Assembly: GCA_017984635.1 (NCBI GenBank)
Contig: JAGNZC010000005.1
Coordinates: 40,988-104,987, forward strand
Direction: 5' to 3'
DNA length: 64,000 nucleotides
DNA from: Crocinitomicaceae bacterium
Lineage (GTDB): Bacteria > Bacteroidota > Bacteroidia > Flavobacteriales_D > Crocinitomicaceae
Shown here: in pieces, positions 27,341-36,706 of the stretch
Numbering within the stretch: position 1 is the first letter of the stretch
Layout of the letters: every line of letters starts with the position of its first letter
The notes under the pieces: generated by a model
Databases searched by the model: none
Seen by the model: the letters and a program-made list of their open reading frames with translations, nothing else
Told to the model about the DNA's origin: nothing
Made by a program: the position numbers and the translations under genes

Positions 27341-28549
27341 ATTTAAAACTACTTCAACAGCTTTTTTAACTGCCTCAATGACTGTCTGCACTTGTTCATC
27401 GCTTAAATTAAAATAAACAGGTAACGAGATTTCATTGTGGTATTTATTCCAAGTTTCAGGATAATCATCCATTTTATAGCCTCTTTTTTTGTAGGCAGTT
27501 AAGGTTGGCAAAGGAAGAAAATGAACATTCACAGAAACATCTTGATCAAAAATTACTTGCATGATTGTATCGCGCTGCGCTTCAGTAATTCCGGCAATTC
27601 TTAATTGATATAAATGAAAACTAGTAACTTTAGTTTCCGTTGTATGCAAAGGAGTTAACGCCCAAGAATAGGCGGAAAATGCGTTATCGTATAAGTTGAA
27701 AATTTGTTTCCTGCGATCGAGGTTTTCTTGGTAACGTTCTAATTCCACTAAGCCAATAGCAGCTTGTAAATCGGTCATGTTACATTTATAACCTGGTTCT
27801 TCAACATCGTAGCGCCAATTCCCTTTTTGTGTTTTCGCCAAAGCATCTTTGTTTTGACCGTGTAAGATCATCGTGCAAAAAGCGGTATAAATAGCGTCGT
27901 GATCAAATGAATCGGGTAAATTAAAACAAACAGCACCGCCTTCAGCTGTGGTTAGATTTTTAACCGCATGAAATGAAAACGTTGTGATATCAGCCAATGA
28001 ACCTGTTTGTTTCCCATTCATTTTAGCACCAAAACTATGCGCAGCATCAGAGATAACTAAAATACGGTTTAATCGTGCTTGAAGGTCATTTGAAGCCTTG
28101 AATTGTTGTTGAATTTCGGGTTCGTTTACCAATGCATTGATTAAATCATAATCACAAGGAAAACCTGCTAAATCTACTGCTATAATTGCTTTTGTTTTAG
28201 GTGTAATCGCTTTGCGTATAGCTTCAACAGAAATATTGAAATCTTCCGGATTGATATCTACCATTACTGGCTTTGCGCCTGCATGAATGATCACATTGGC
28301 ACTCGCACAATAGGTATATGCAGGTAAAATCACTTCGTCTCCTTCTCCTATTCCCCACCAAGCGAGAAACACTTGCATGCCCATTGTCCAAGAATTAACC
28401 GCAACTGTTGTTTTACATTGGCAGTATTCAGTTATTTTTTTCTCAAACAATTTTGTTCTAGGTCCTGTTGTAATCCAACCACTTTGAAGTGCAGCAGTTA
28501 CTTCATCAATTACTTTTTGGTCAATACGTGGGGGTGAAAAAGGAATCAT
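27335..28549 (-). CDS. DegT/DnrJ/EryC1/StrS sugar aminotransferase
   Basis: 404 residues. A PLP enzyme that transfers an amino group to a nucleotide 4-keto-sugar (ArnB/PglE/PseC class). Visible are the start PFSPPRIDQKVIDEV, the conserved WITTGP, the PLP-ring aspartate and histidine in SDAAHSFGA, and the Schiff-base lysine in FHAVKNLTTAEGG. It implies an amino sugar in the surface glycan. No matching 4,6-dehydratase is in the window, so the keto-sugar supply must come from elsewhere. The stop codon lies in an 8-bp tandem repeat. Confidence 0.93.
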   Translation of the reverse strand: MIPFSPPRIDQKVIDEVTAALQSGWITTGPRTKLFEKKITEYCQCKTTVAVNSWTMGMQVFLAWWGIGEGDEVILPAYTYCASANVIIHAGAKPVMVDINPEDFNISVEAIRKAITPKTKAIIAVDLAGFPCDYDLINALVNEPEIQQQFKASNDLQARLNRILVISDAAHSFGAKMNGKQTGSLADITTFSFHAVKNLTTAEGGAVCFNLPDSFDHDAIYTAFCTMILHGQNKDALAKTQKGNWRYDVEEPGYKCNMTDLQAAIGLVELERYQENLDRRKQIFNLYDNAFSAYSWALTPLHTTETKVTSFHLYQLRIAGITEAQRDTIMQVIFDQDVSVNVHFLPLPTLTAYKKRGYKMDDYPETWNKYHNEISLPVYFNLSDEQVQTVIEAVKKAVEVVLNN

Positions 28550-28592
28550 CTAATTAAAATTATTTTAAAAATCTGTTTCGAAGTTACAAATT

Positions 28593-29804
28593 TTAGAGGT
28601 GTTGGATAAAATCTTGGGCAATTTTGTTTCGATTAAAATTCTTAATGACATATTCACGACCATTTTTACCCATTTTAATTATTAGTGCCTTGTCTTGAGC
28701 AAATTCTTCCAATTTTTCTGCTAAACTTACTTCATTTTCAGGTTCAAAGTACAAACCTGCTTTTGCATTATCAATAAAATGTGCTTTTGCTTCACCATTT
28801 ACTCCGAGCAATAGTGGTTTTTCCATTGCCAACGCTTCAAAAATTTTGGATGGAATAGCTCCTTGAAACAAAACCAATTTTCTCAATGGAACCAAGGCAA
28901 CATCTACTTCTTTTAAAATATATGGCATTTCGGATTTTGAAACAGGAGGTAGAAAATGTACATTTTCCAATTGTAACGATTCTTTCAATTTTAACAATTC
29001 TTCTTTTTCTGGCCCCGCTCCTTGCAAAATTATCTGTACAGAAGTAATGCTTTCAACAATCTTAGCCGCTTTTAAAACCGTTTGAAGTCCTTGAGCATGC
29101 CCTAAAATTCCACCATAAAAAAACAAAGTGTCTTCGTTTTTAAAACCATGTTTAATTCGGAAATCGCTTTTTGAATACAATTCAGGGTTGTAAAATTCTA
29201 CATCGACTCCATTGGGCAACCAATAAACCTTTTTGATCGGAAATCTAAATTTAATATTATCAACAATTCCTTGCGTTTGTCCTGTTATAAGATGTGCTTT
29301 TTGGTAACATTTTGCTTCGAGATTATACGCGAATTTTAAAAGCATTTTATTTGATACAATATTCAACTTTTCTGCGCTTTCTGGCCATAAATCTGAAACG
29401 TTGAAAATAAGTTTTGCTTTTAATTTCTTAGACAAAGCCATGGCTGTATAACCTAAAAAAAGAGGTGGTGATTCTACTAATAAATAATCATAATTGCCTA
29501 ATTTTCTACCCCTCCAATAAGACGTAACAACAAAACTGAAATAATTTAATAGCCGTTTAAGAATTCCTTTAGATTTTGAGACATAAATTTTAGCTCTAAA
29601 AACTTGAACCCCATCAATTATTTCTTCTTTGACTATTCCGTTTTTATATTCCTGAAACAATTCCATTTTTGGATAGTTAGGCATAGCAGTTAATACTTCT
29701 ACATCAATATTATTCGCTTTTAAACGAACTGCTAATTCATGAAGTCGATTTTGTGGTGCCCCAATTTCAGGTGGGTAATATTGTGTAAGTATTAAAAGTT
29801 TCAT
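28593..29804 (-). CDS. Glycosyltransferase family 4 (WbuB-like)
   Basis: 403 residues. GT-B fold: the N-terminal acceptor domain opens ILTQYYPPEIGAPQNRL, as in WbuB-type transferases, and the C-terminal donor domain carries FFYGGILGHAQGL and the PSKIFEALAMEKPLL motif with its conserved glutamate. It adds a sugar to the lipid-linked repeat unit on the cytoplasmic face. Its start overlaps the Wzy gene stop by 4 nt, so the two are coupled. The donor sugar cannot be told from sequence alone; WbuB relatives use L-FucNAc. Confidence 0.9.
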   Translation of the reverse strand: MKLLILTQYYPPEIGAPQNRLHELAVRLKANNIDVEVLTAMPNYPKMELFQEYKNGIVKEEIIDGVQVFRAKIYVSKSKGILKRLLNYFSFVVTSYWRGRKLGNYDYLLVESPPLFLGYTAMALSKKLKAKLIFNVSDLWPESAEKLNIVSNKMLLKFAYNLEAKCYQKAHLITGQTQGIVDNIKFRFPIKKVYWLPNGVDVEFYNPELYSKSDFRIKHGFKNEDTLFFYGGILGHAQGLQTVLKAAKIVESITSVQIILQGAGPEKEELLKLKESLQLENVHFLPPVSKSEMPYILKEVDVALVPLRKLVLFQGAIPSKIFEALAMEKPLLLGVNGEAKAHFIDNAKAGLYFEPENEVSLAEKLEEFAQDKALIIKMGKNGREYVIKNFNRNKIAQDFIQHL

Positions 29805-31051
29805 GTTATTTGTTCTTTTTTAGTACTCGGAAAATGAGCTGAGTACACAACTAAAATACACATCCAAAATGTATAAAAAACAATGCCACTTTGTCGTTGT
29901 AACATCGATTCAAACAACATATTAAAAGCTAAGTTTACAACTATGAACAACAATAAATAGTTACGCTGTTTCCAAGCTAAATTTGTTGCTTTAATTAACA
30001 GCAATAGTAAAACAGCTAATCCAATTACTCCAATTTCAATGCCTGATTGCAAATATTGATTGTGTGGATTATAGTACTTTTTAGCTAACTTGTATTGTTT
30101 TAGTTTTGTTAGTTTGGCGTACAAATAATCATCGACATTAGCTGTTCCAACACCCAAAGGATGCTCTGTTAAAACCTGGGTTGCGATGGTCCACATAATC
30201 AAACGCACTCCCGAACCTTTTTCAGCATTAACTGGGTCTTTTAAAAACGTTGATGGATCATTGATAAATGTAATTGTGAAATTTTTCGCATCTTCCCATT
30301 GTGATCTTAATGGTGGTATGATCATTACCATCACATAGAATAAAACAGGACTAATAATAGTGAAAAGGACTGTTTTTTTTCTTCCGATTTTAGTTGCTAA
30401 AAAATAAATAAAGACCGCTAAAAAGAATACTAGTAAAAATAGAAGACCTGCTAAACTCATGCATGCTAAAATTGAAAATAGTAGTAAAATTGAAAATGGA
30501 ATCAACCAATACAACGAATAGTTTTCAGCATTTTTTTTGTGTTGATTCCAACTCATTAATAAAGCAAACGTATAAAATACAGACGCATAACTAGGATGAT
30601 GTTGGTAAGAGAAGCGTGTTGAAATAAAGCTTCCTATTTCATGTGTTTTGAAGTAATTTGAAAATGAAAAAACAAGACTTTGTATCGCTAACAAAAACAC
30701 AGCGATTAAAAAACCTCTAATCGTCCATTTGAATGCCATTTTTTCTTTCGGAAGGAAAAAGAAAAATAGCGGAAGTACTAAAAAGGTCAATTTATTTTCG
30801 AAATAGCGCAAAGCGTCAGATACATGATTGGTATACAGTGCATAAAAAACATAGAAGCCATAAAAGAGAACAAACAGAAATGTTGTAAAATTGAACGTGA
30901 ATTTGACTTTTTTCTTGCTAATTCCAACAATTAATAGAACAATAAGAACTAAATAAGCTAATGCTGCTTGTTTTTGAAACAAAATGGTGATAATTGAAAA
31001 AAGCGCTAAGCTGAAATCAAAGAATTTAGAAAATGAATTGTTTGTCATCAT
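29801..31051 (-). CDS. O-antigen polymerase/ligase (Wzy/WaaL-like)
   Basis: 416 residues with about 10-12 membrane helices. The large periplasmic loop and the motif YNPHNQYLQSGIEIGVIGL, including the conserved His of the Wzy_C domain, identify an O-antigen polymerase or ligase. Polymerase and ligase cannot be told apart by sequence; within a cluster that has Wzx and three glycosyltransferases, polymerase is the better guess. Confidence 0.85.
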   Translation of the reverse strand: MMTNNSFSKFFDFSLALFSIITILFQKQAALAYLVLIVLLIVGISKKKVKFTFNFTTFLFVLFYGFYVFYALYTNHVSDALRYFENKLTFLVLPLFFFFLPKEKMAFKWTIRGFLIAVFLLAIQSLVFSFSNYFKTHEIGSFISTRFSYQHHPSYASVFYTFALLMSWNQHKKNAENYSLYWLIPFSILLLFSILACMSLAGLLFLLVFFLAVFIYFLATKIGRKKTVLFTIISPVLFYVMVMIIPPLRSQWEDAKNFTITFINDPSTFLKDPVNAEKGSGVRLIMWTIATQVLTEHPLGVGTANVDDYLYAKLTKLKQYKLAKKYYNPHNQYLQSGIEIGVIGLAVLLLLLIKATNLAWKQRNYLLLFIVVNLAFNMLFESMLQRQSGIVFYTFWMCILVVYSAHFPSTKKEQIT

Positions 31052-31058
31052 TATTGAG

Positions 31059-32186
31059 TCAATTTAAAGATTTTCCAAGTTCAGCATATAAATTCAATAA
31101 TTTTTTTGCTTGAGATTCCCACGAATAGTTTTTGGAAACTTCTTCAAATCCTGCATTTATAACTTTATCGATATCAATTTCATTTTGTAAAATAAGCTCT
31201 ATTTGATGAGCAATTTCTATTGGATCCAATGGATTAACTAAAAACCCAATACCATTTGATTTCACAAAATCATAAATCTGAAAATTTGATACAATTAAAG
31301 GAACACCGATTGCCATGTATTCAAATATTTTTGTTGAATACGAACGAACGTAATTAGGCACAGGATGAAGTATTGATAATGCAACTTTTGATTTTTCAGC
31401 GTTATGATATGCTTTATTAACAGGTAATCTTCCATAAAAAACGATTGCATCTTTTACCTTCTGAAATTCTGGCATTTTCGTTATTCTATCTCTTACAGAG
31501 TCTGAAATTGGTCCAATACAATGAAATGTAAATTCGATGTTTTTTGAATGAAGAATTTCAAGTGCTTTTATTATTTCAACAATTCCTCTCGTTTCAGAAA
31601 CTAAACCAACATACAAAATACCATTTTCAGTCTTTTGCGAATGCGGGAAACGATAGCTGTTTAGTGATTCAATAATTGGGAAATTTAAAACCTTAGTAAT
31701 GGATTTCGCTTTATCAATATATAATTCTTCATAGGAATCTTCAGCTATTACAATATAAAAAAGCTTTGAAGAAACCCATTCAAAAATAGAATATATTCCT
31801 ATTACAAACTTTGGGAATTTCAACCATTTTTTATCTGTAAGTTGAGCTTTAACATTTTCGTGGACATCAAAAATCACACGCTTTCCTAAAATTCTTAGCA
31901 GTATTCCTACCCAAATTAATTCAGGATCGTGAAAGTGGTAAATTTCAGATCTTGTTCGTAATGCTTTTTTAAACACACTGAAAGCGACAACTGTTGCCCT
32001 GAAAAGTCTACTTTTACGATGGTTTTCTACACCAAATACTTGTACATTTTGCACTACTTGATTATTAGCATTTGGTGCAACCAACGCAACCTTATATCCA
32101 TTATTAGCTAAGGTAACGCATTCCTTAAAAAAGATTCTCGTATCATCCCAACAATGTACACTTGTAATATGACATACTTTAATCAT
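31059..32186 (-). CDS. Glycosyltransferase family 4
   Basis: 375 residues, GT-B fold. The N-terminal domain opens VCHITSVHCWDDTRIFFKEC, a recognisable start for this group, followed by YHFHDPELIW. The donor domain ends with STKIFEYMAIGVPLIVSNF, holding the catalytic glutamate region. It overlaps the next upstream gene by 4 nt and lies 7 nt before the Wzy gene. It probably extends the repeat unit. Confidence 0.9.
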   Translation of the reverse strand: MIKVCHITSVHCWDDTRIFFKECVTLANNGYKVALVAPNANNQVVQNVQVFGVENHRKSRLFRATVVAFSVFKKALRTRSEIYHFHDPELIWVGILLRILGKRVIFDVHENVKAQLTDKKWLKFPKFVIGIYSIFEWVSSKLFYIVIAEDSYEELYIDKAKSITKVLNFPIIESLNSYRFPHSQKTENGILYVGLVSETRGIVEIIKALEILHSKNIEFTFHCIGPISDSVRDRITKMPEFQKVKDAIVFYGRLPVNKAYHNAEKSKVALSILHPVPNYVRSYSTKIFEYMAIGVPLIVSNFQIYDFVKSNGIGFLVNPLDPIEIAHQIELILQNEIDIDKVINAGFEEVSKNYSWESQAKKLLNLYAELGKSLN

Positions 32187-33214
32187 TGCTCTAGAATTCT
32201 TTGATAAAGCTCAGTAAATTTGGTGCGATTGGCCTCTTTTGTTCCATCTTGTTCAATGCGTTTCTGATTCAATTCAATTGCTTCAGATTGATTCAATAAA
32301 AGAGCCTCAGATAAAAAGTCACTATCCAAATTTTCTACAACAATTCCATTACGTCCAGATTGTATCCATTCGCGATTCGCTGGTAAATCAGAAACCACAG
32401 GAATACAACCGCAAGCCATTGCTTCTAACAAACTAATTGAAGTTGCATCTGATTCTGGTATTGAAACCCAAATTTTGGCTTTTGAATACCATTGTTCGTT
32501 GTCTTCTTTTTGAATCCAACCTACAAATTCAATGGCATGATCTAGATTTAATTCTGCTACTTTAATTTTTAACTTTTCCGTTTCTGTCCCAGTTGCAGCA
32601 ATGACAAGTTTCCAATCTGAATTGTTATTAGTATAAAATAATGAAAATGCTTCTATTATTTTATCTACCCGATATAACTTTTTATGAAGTCGATTCGAAT
32701 AAATAATATTCTCTTTTTCACAGCTTATAGGTGTTACGTCAATTCCAAAATTTGCTATTATTATTCTATTTTTCAATGGAGCGATTTTCTCCATTTCTTG
32801 CGCCATATAAATAGAATCTGAAGTCAAAAAATATGCATTTCGCAAATTAAATTGCACCATTTTCTTTAATAATAAATTACTTTTAGGAAGTAATAAAACA
32901 TCACTACCCCATGCAGTTAATACCGTTGGAATGAAACTTTTTCGGCAAGCTAAAAGTGCAAAAAAAGCATAACTATTTGCTTGATGAATGTGAATAATAC
33001 TTGGTTGGAATAATTCAATTTGCTTTTTAATTTCTTTAACTGTAGAAAATAAAGTTTTAATTTTCAAATTAAAATTCAATTCAACTGTTGGATAATCGTA
33101 AACATTAGATTTTTCATTCGTAATCAACAACACTTCATCAAAATAATCTTCAATAAGTTGCAAATACTTATAGGTATGAATGGTGTTTGAGCTTATAAGT
33201 AATAATTTACGCAT
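32183..33214 (-). CDS. Glycosyltransferase family 4
   Basis: 343 residues, GT-B fold. The start LLISSNTIHTYKYLQLIEDYF, with IIHIHQANSYAF and WGSDVLLLP, is typical of Bacteroidota GT4 enzymes. In the donor domain ATSISLLEAMACGCIPV carries the conserved glutamate. Its stop overlaps the next gene by 4 nt. Third sugar transferase of the cluster; donor unknown. Confidence 0.9.
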   Translation of the reverse strand: MRKLLLISSNTIHTYKYLQLIEDYFDEVLLITNEKSNVYDYPTVELNFNLKIKTLFSTVKEIKKQIELFQPSIIHIHQANSYAFFALLACRKSFIPTVLTAWGSDVLLLPKSNLLLKKMVQFNLRNAYFLTSDSIYMAQEMEKIAPLKNRIIIANFGIDVTPISCEKENIIYSNRLHKKLYRVDKIIEAFSLFYTNNNSDWKLVIAATGTETEKLKIKVAELNLDHAIEFVGWIQKEDNEQWYSKAKIWVSIPESDATSISLLEAMACGCIPVVSDLPANREWIQSGRNGIVVENLDSDFLSEALLLNQSEAIELNQKRIEQDGTKEANRTKFTELYQRILEQ

Positions 33215-33247
33215 TGTTAAATCCTTGTTTGTTTAAGCATTACAAAG

Positions 33248-34030
33248 TTAATATTTTAATCCTTGAATGAAACGTTTACAATTTTCATACGTGTTCCAAT
33301 AAACATTAGCTTTCCAATTTTTTGGATGAATAAGTATGTGTACAATTTGATACTGATCTAAAGCATCTAATTGAGAAACTGGTCCATTATAAAATTTAGG
33401 GCCTCCAGCGTCCATAATATTAATGGAATAATTTTCTAAAAATTCTTTATCATATGCTTCGAAAATCAAACCATTATCGTCCAACACTTCTCGATTAATA
33501 AAGGTATGATTAGGCATTTTAAGCTTTCGATTGGCAAAATCCCCATGACTCGCAATGTAATGAATTTTTTGACCTAATTCTGCTTCAAGATGTTGTAGAT
33601 TATTGCTAAATTCATTTCTAATAGCATCAAAATGATTCATTAGAACAGAAGCTGATTTTATGTGATTTCTTTTAGCATAGCTTGCTAATTCTTCGTAATG
33701 GTATCCACAATCTGAGCCATAAGCCAAAATCTCTTTCATAATCGGAATATGTTTTGTGCACAAACGAAAATAATAAGATGTATGAATCTTGTATTTCTTT
33801 TCAACGCGCAACCATTCCCTACAATAATTAGGATCTTGATCAATGTCTTGTCGAATCATTACTATTTTACGTGAGCCTATTTCATTTTTCTTTACTAAAT
33901 CGTAAAATTGACTATGCGGCATAATTTCAAAACCTTTGTCTAAAGCCGTTTGAATCAAATGTTCGTATTCATTGATTCTATTTCTTAGAAAATAATCGAG
34001 TCTAATGCGATTGAAGATTGTTTTTATCAT
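33248..34030 (-). CDS. Polysaccharide-deacetylase-like (NodB-fold) protein
   Basis: 260 residues with no signal peptide. The pattern fits a divergent CE4-type metal hydrolase: VMIRQDIDQDP (Asp62, Asp64) as motif 1, CGYHYEE (His111), SHGDF (His162) and VHILIHPKNW (His231, His235). It may remove an N-acetyl group from a sugar on a nucleotide or lipid carrier in the cytoplasm. It overlaps the GNAT-like gene by 4 nt (ATGA), so the two products probably act on the same substrate. Confidence 0.7.
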   Translation of the reverse strand: MIKTIFNRIRLDYFLRNRINEYEHLIQTALDKGFEIMPHSQFYDLVKKNEIGSRKIVMIRQDIDQDPNYCREWLRVEKKYKIHTSYYFRLCTKHIPIMKEILAYGSDCGYHYEELASYAKRNHIKSASVLMNHFDAIRNEFSNNLQHLEAELGQKIHYIASHGDFANRKLKMPNHTFINREVLDDNGLIFEAYDKEFLENYSINIMDAGGPKFYNGPVSQLDALDQYQIVHILIHPKNWKANVYWNTYENCKRFIQGLKY

Positions 34031-34704
34031 CGTTTAAAGTTTACAGTATACGGTTTAAAACCAATTCGTTTTTTAAACAAAACAAGTCCATTTTCAACTT
34101 GACCAAATGTATCGTACATGATGAAATTCGATTCTTTTACTTGAATAAATTCACTCACAACGCTTGTCATTAACAAATACATAATATTATCTTTTAAGAA
34201 ATCACCATGACCAAGAATTCGATTGATCAAAACCATTTCTCCGACGATATACGTCCAAACATACGCTACCAATTTCCCATCACTAGAATAAATCCCGAAC
34301 CATTTATGAATTTTATCGCATGGCCATTCCGAAACTAATTTCTTGTAACTTTCTTCCATTGCACGGCCTTGTCTTTCACTTGAGGAAGTATTTATTTCAA
34401 AGATCGCATCAATCGCATGATTAGGATTAAATGTCTGAAAAGTGTACCCCAATTTAGAGCAACGTCTTGAAAAATAAGCTGCTGAATTTTTTCCATTTAC
34501 GGAAGTTAAATAGTCTTCTTCTTTTGAAAATTGATCGATTGGCAATAATGCTATATTGTATTTTTTCAACTTAATAAATGCTCTTTTCCACGAACGAGAA
34601 TTAAAATACGTAAAAAGTATATTTGCTGTAAGTGATGTCCCAATGTGAATTGATACTTTCCCTTCGGGAGTAAAGATGTTTTTAAGTAAAAATTTAAATT
34701 TCAT
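34027..34704 (-). CDS. GNAT/FemX-like acyltransferase, putative
   Basis: 225 residues. The C-terminal two thirds look like a GNAT fold: a helix with ERQGRAMEESYKKL, strands around WFGIYSSDGKLVAYVWTYI, and the end GLVLFKKRIGFKPYTV, which is how many FemAB/GNAT sugar-modifying enzymes finish. It may N- or O-acylate a sugar, perhaps the amine exposed by the deacetylase-like partner with which it overlaps by 4 nt. The function is inferred from fold and context only. Confidence 0.6.
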   Translation of the reverse strand: MKFKFLLKNIFTPEGKVSIHIGTSLTANILFTYFNSRSWKRAFIKLKKYNIALLPIDQFSKEEDYLTSVNGKNSAAYFSRRCSKLGYTFQTFNPNHAIDAIFEINTSSSERQGRAMEESYKKLVSEWPCDKIHKWFGIYSSDGKLVAYVWTYIVGEMVLINRILGHGDFLKDNIMYLLMTSVVSEFIQVKESNFIMYDTFGQVENGLVLFKKRIGFKPYTVNFKR

Positions 34705-34711
34705 CTTCCTT

Positions 34712-35296
34712 TTATTTCATATAACTATTATTCAATTCTGGGTGATCAGACAAAAAAGAATGATCACTTTCTCTTACATCACCAACAACTCTAGCTGGGT
34801 TTCCTTCAATTATTGAATAGTCGGGGAACTCACCTTTTACATAAGAAAATGCTTTTACAATACAACCTTTACCAATTTTTGTGTTGGGCATTATAACTAC
34901 ATGGGGGCCAACAAATGTAAATTCTCCAATGCGAACTTCTCCAGTAAGATAACCGATATGTTTTTCAACATCTCCAAAATTAGAACCATACAAACGAATA
35001 GACTGGTGACTAGAATGAGTGGAAATAGAAACATAAGATGTTATTTGACAACCACGATCTATGAAAATAGCATTAGAAGCTTCTAAAAAATTATAATGAC
35101 CTATATAAGTATTGCTTTTTAAGACTAATTTATCTCTATTATCTATAAATGTGGAGTTACTTATACGTAAATTTTCAACTAAATCTCCTTGAAAATTTTT
35201 TTTATAGTAACGCATTCTTGGACTGACAATATAGCTAAATAACTGTTGAATTAAATGAGTTATTCTGGAGTAAATTCGTCTACTTATCTTTTGCAT
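34712..35296 (-). CDS. Hexapeptide-repeat (left-handed beta-helix) acyltransferase
   Basis: 194 residues. Isoleucine-led hexapeptide turns appear throughout (VRIGEFTFVGPHVVIMPNTK, IGKGCIVKAFSYVKG), ending in the family signature SIIEGNPARVVGD. Such trimeric enzymes O- or N-acetylate sugars. The start at 35296 overlaps the end of the Wzx gene by 17 nt. An extended basic N-terminus (QKISRRIYSRITHLIQQLF) may associate with the membrane. Confidence 0.88.
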   Translation of the reverse strand: MQKISRRIYSRITHLIQQLFSYIVSPRMRYYKKNFQGDLVENLRISNSTFIDNRDKLVLKSNTYIGHYNFLEASNAIFIDRGCQITSYVSISTHSSHQSIRLYGSNFGDVEKHIGYLTGEVRIGEFTFVGPHVVIMPNTKIGKGCIVKAFSYVKGEFPDYSIIEGNPARVVGDVRESDHSFLSDHPELNNSYMK

Positions 35297-36554
35297 AATT
35301 AAGAAAAATAAAAGTGGTAATAATTAATAATATTGCTTGAGACAATGACATTGACCACATAATTATTATAAATGATTGATCAGTTTTCCCAATGAACATT
35401 GGCAGTATACCGATGATAAAAATTTGAGTAAGTGTAGAAATTAATCCCAAAATAAAATATTGTTTCTGCTTTTTCAAAACGATTGGGAGATTTGAAAGTG
35501 GAGAAATAATAAAGTTAAAAAAAGTTCCTACAGCTAAAATCTCTGAAAAATAACCTGCTAAAGCCCAGTTGGAGCCAAAAATAAACGAGAAAATTTCTTT
35601 GCCAAAAAAGAATAAAATGGTAAAAGGAAGAATCGCAGATAAACTTAAAATAATCAATGTTCTTTTTAATAGAAGATATACTGAAGAACCTGAATTAATT
35701 AATTCTGAACATTTATTAAAAAAAACTTGACCAATTGCCTGACCAATTAATGCAATGGGTAAGCTTAAAATCATTACTGAATAGGTGTAAGATCCAAAAT
35801 AATCTTTCCCAAAAGAATATACAATTAAAAACGCAATTAATAAATCTCTCCCTAAATCTGTTAATACATGAGGTAAATTAATTAAAGGTAAATCTTTGTA
35901 CTCTGTAACTAAAACAAATGTTTTTTTCTTTGATTTATATTTTCTAAAAAAAACTCTGTCTGTTACAAAGATTTTAACAAACCCGATTGAAGATAAGATG
36001 TACCCTCCTAAACTTGATAATAACAATCCAATACTGCCAAAACCTAGTAATCCAAATATAAGTCGAAAACCATTTGAAAATAATGAATTTGAAATTCTTG
36101 AGCGAGAAATCACTGAAAAGTTTTTCTTTCTGATTGCCCAATTCGTACCTAAGCTAATAATAATAATAAAAATTGAACTGACTAATGTGATTAAAACAAA
36201 GAAAAAGAGGGCATATGAAAATGGATTTAGCAATAAATATACACCACCAATTATCGAGGATATACCAAAAGTATAAAGCGCTATTTTCAACGCCAATCGA
36301 AACAACAAATATGAGTGAGAATCATTTTTAGGTAATGGCAGAGATAGTTCGAATCGTGCCATTGCAACTGCAGAAATAAAAGCAATTATTCTTGAATACA
36401 AACCAAAATCACCCATTTCTTCCGTTGAATAAATCCGAGAAATAACGGGTGAAATTGCATAACTAATAATCTGAGCAATCATTGTGCCTGAAATAAGTTT
36501 TAACGCATTGCGAAAAAAATCAGACTCTTGATAGCGTTTTATTAATTTATACAT
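35280..36554 (-). CDS. Wzx-like O-antigen/polysaccharide flippase
   Basis: 424 residues from the ATG at 36554 (MYKLIKRYQ); a TTG 9 nt upstream is less likely. About 12-14 membrane helices in the MOP/MATE-like fold; the opening ALKLISGTMIAQIISYAISP is typical of polysaccharide-export flippases. It moves the undecaprenyl-linked repeat unit to the periplasm. It is notably AT-rich even for this genome, as Wzx genes often are. Confidence 0.9.
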   Translation of the reverse strand: MYKLIKRYQESDFFRNALKLISGTMIAQIISYAISPVISRIYSTEEMGDFGLYSRIIAFISAVAMARFELSLPLPKNDSHSYLLFRLALKIALYTFGISSIIGGVYLLLNPFSYALFFFVLITLVSSIFIIIISLGTNWAIRKKNFSVISRSRISNSLFSNGFRLIFGLLGFGSIGLLLSSLGGYILSSIGFVKIFVTDRVFFRKYKSKKKTFVLVTEYKDLPLINLPHVLTDLGRDLLIAFLIVYSFGKDYFGSYTYSVMILSLPIALIGQAIGQVFFNKCSELINSGSSVYLLLKRTLIILSLSAILPFTILFFFGKEIFSFIFGSNWALAGYFSEILAVGTFFNFIISPLSNLPIVLKKQKQYFILGLISTLTQIFIIGILPMFIGKTDQSFIIIMWSMSLSQAILLIITTFIFLNYAKDK

Positions 36555-36706
36555 TACAATCAAATTAAAAATTTATGATCTGTATTATAACCCTCTACTA
36601 TTTTATGATGTAAAAGTGATTATTGTAGTTTTAATAATTGAAAATATTTATTTCTAACAAGAAGTTAATTAAATATAAATCAGTTTTTTAGATTGTAAAT
36701 TTACAT

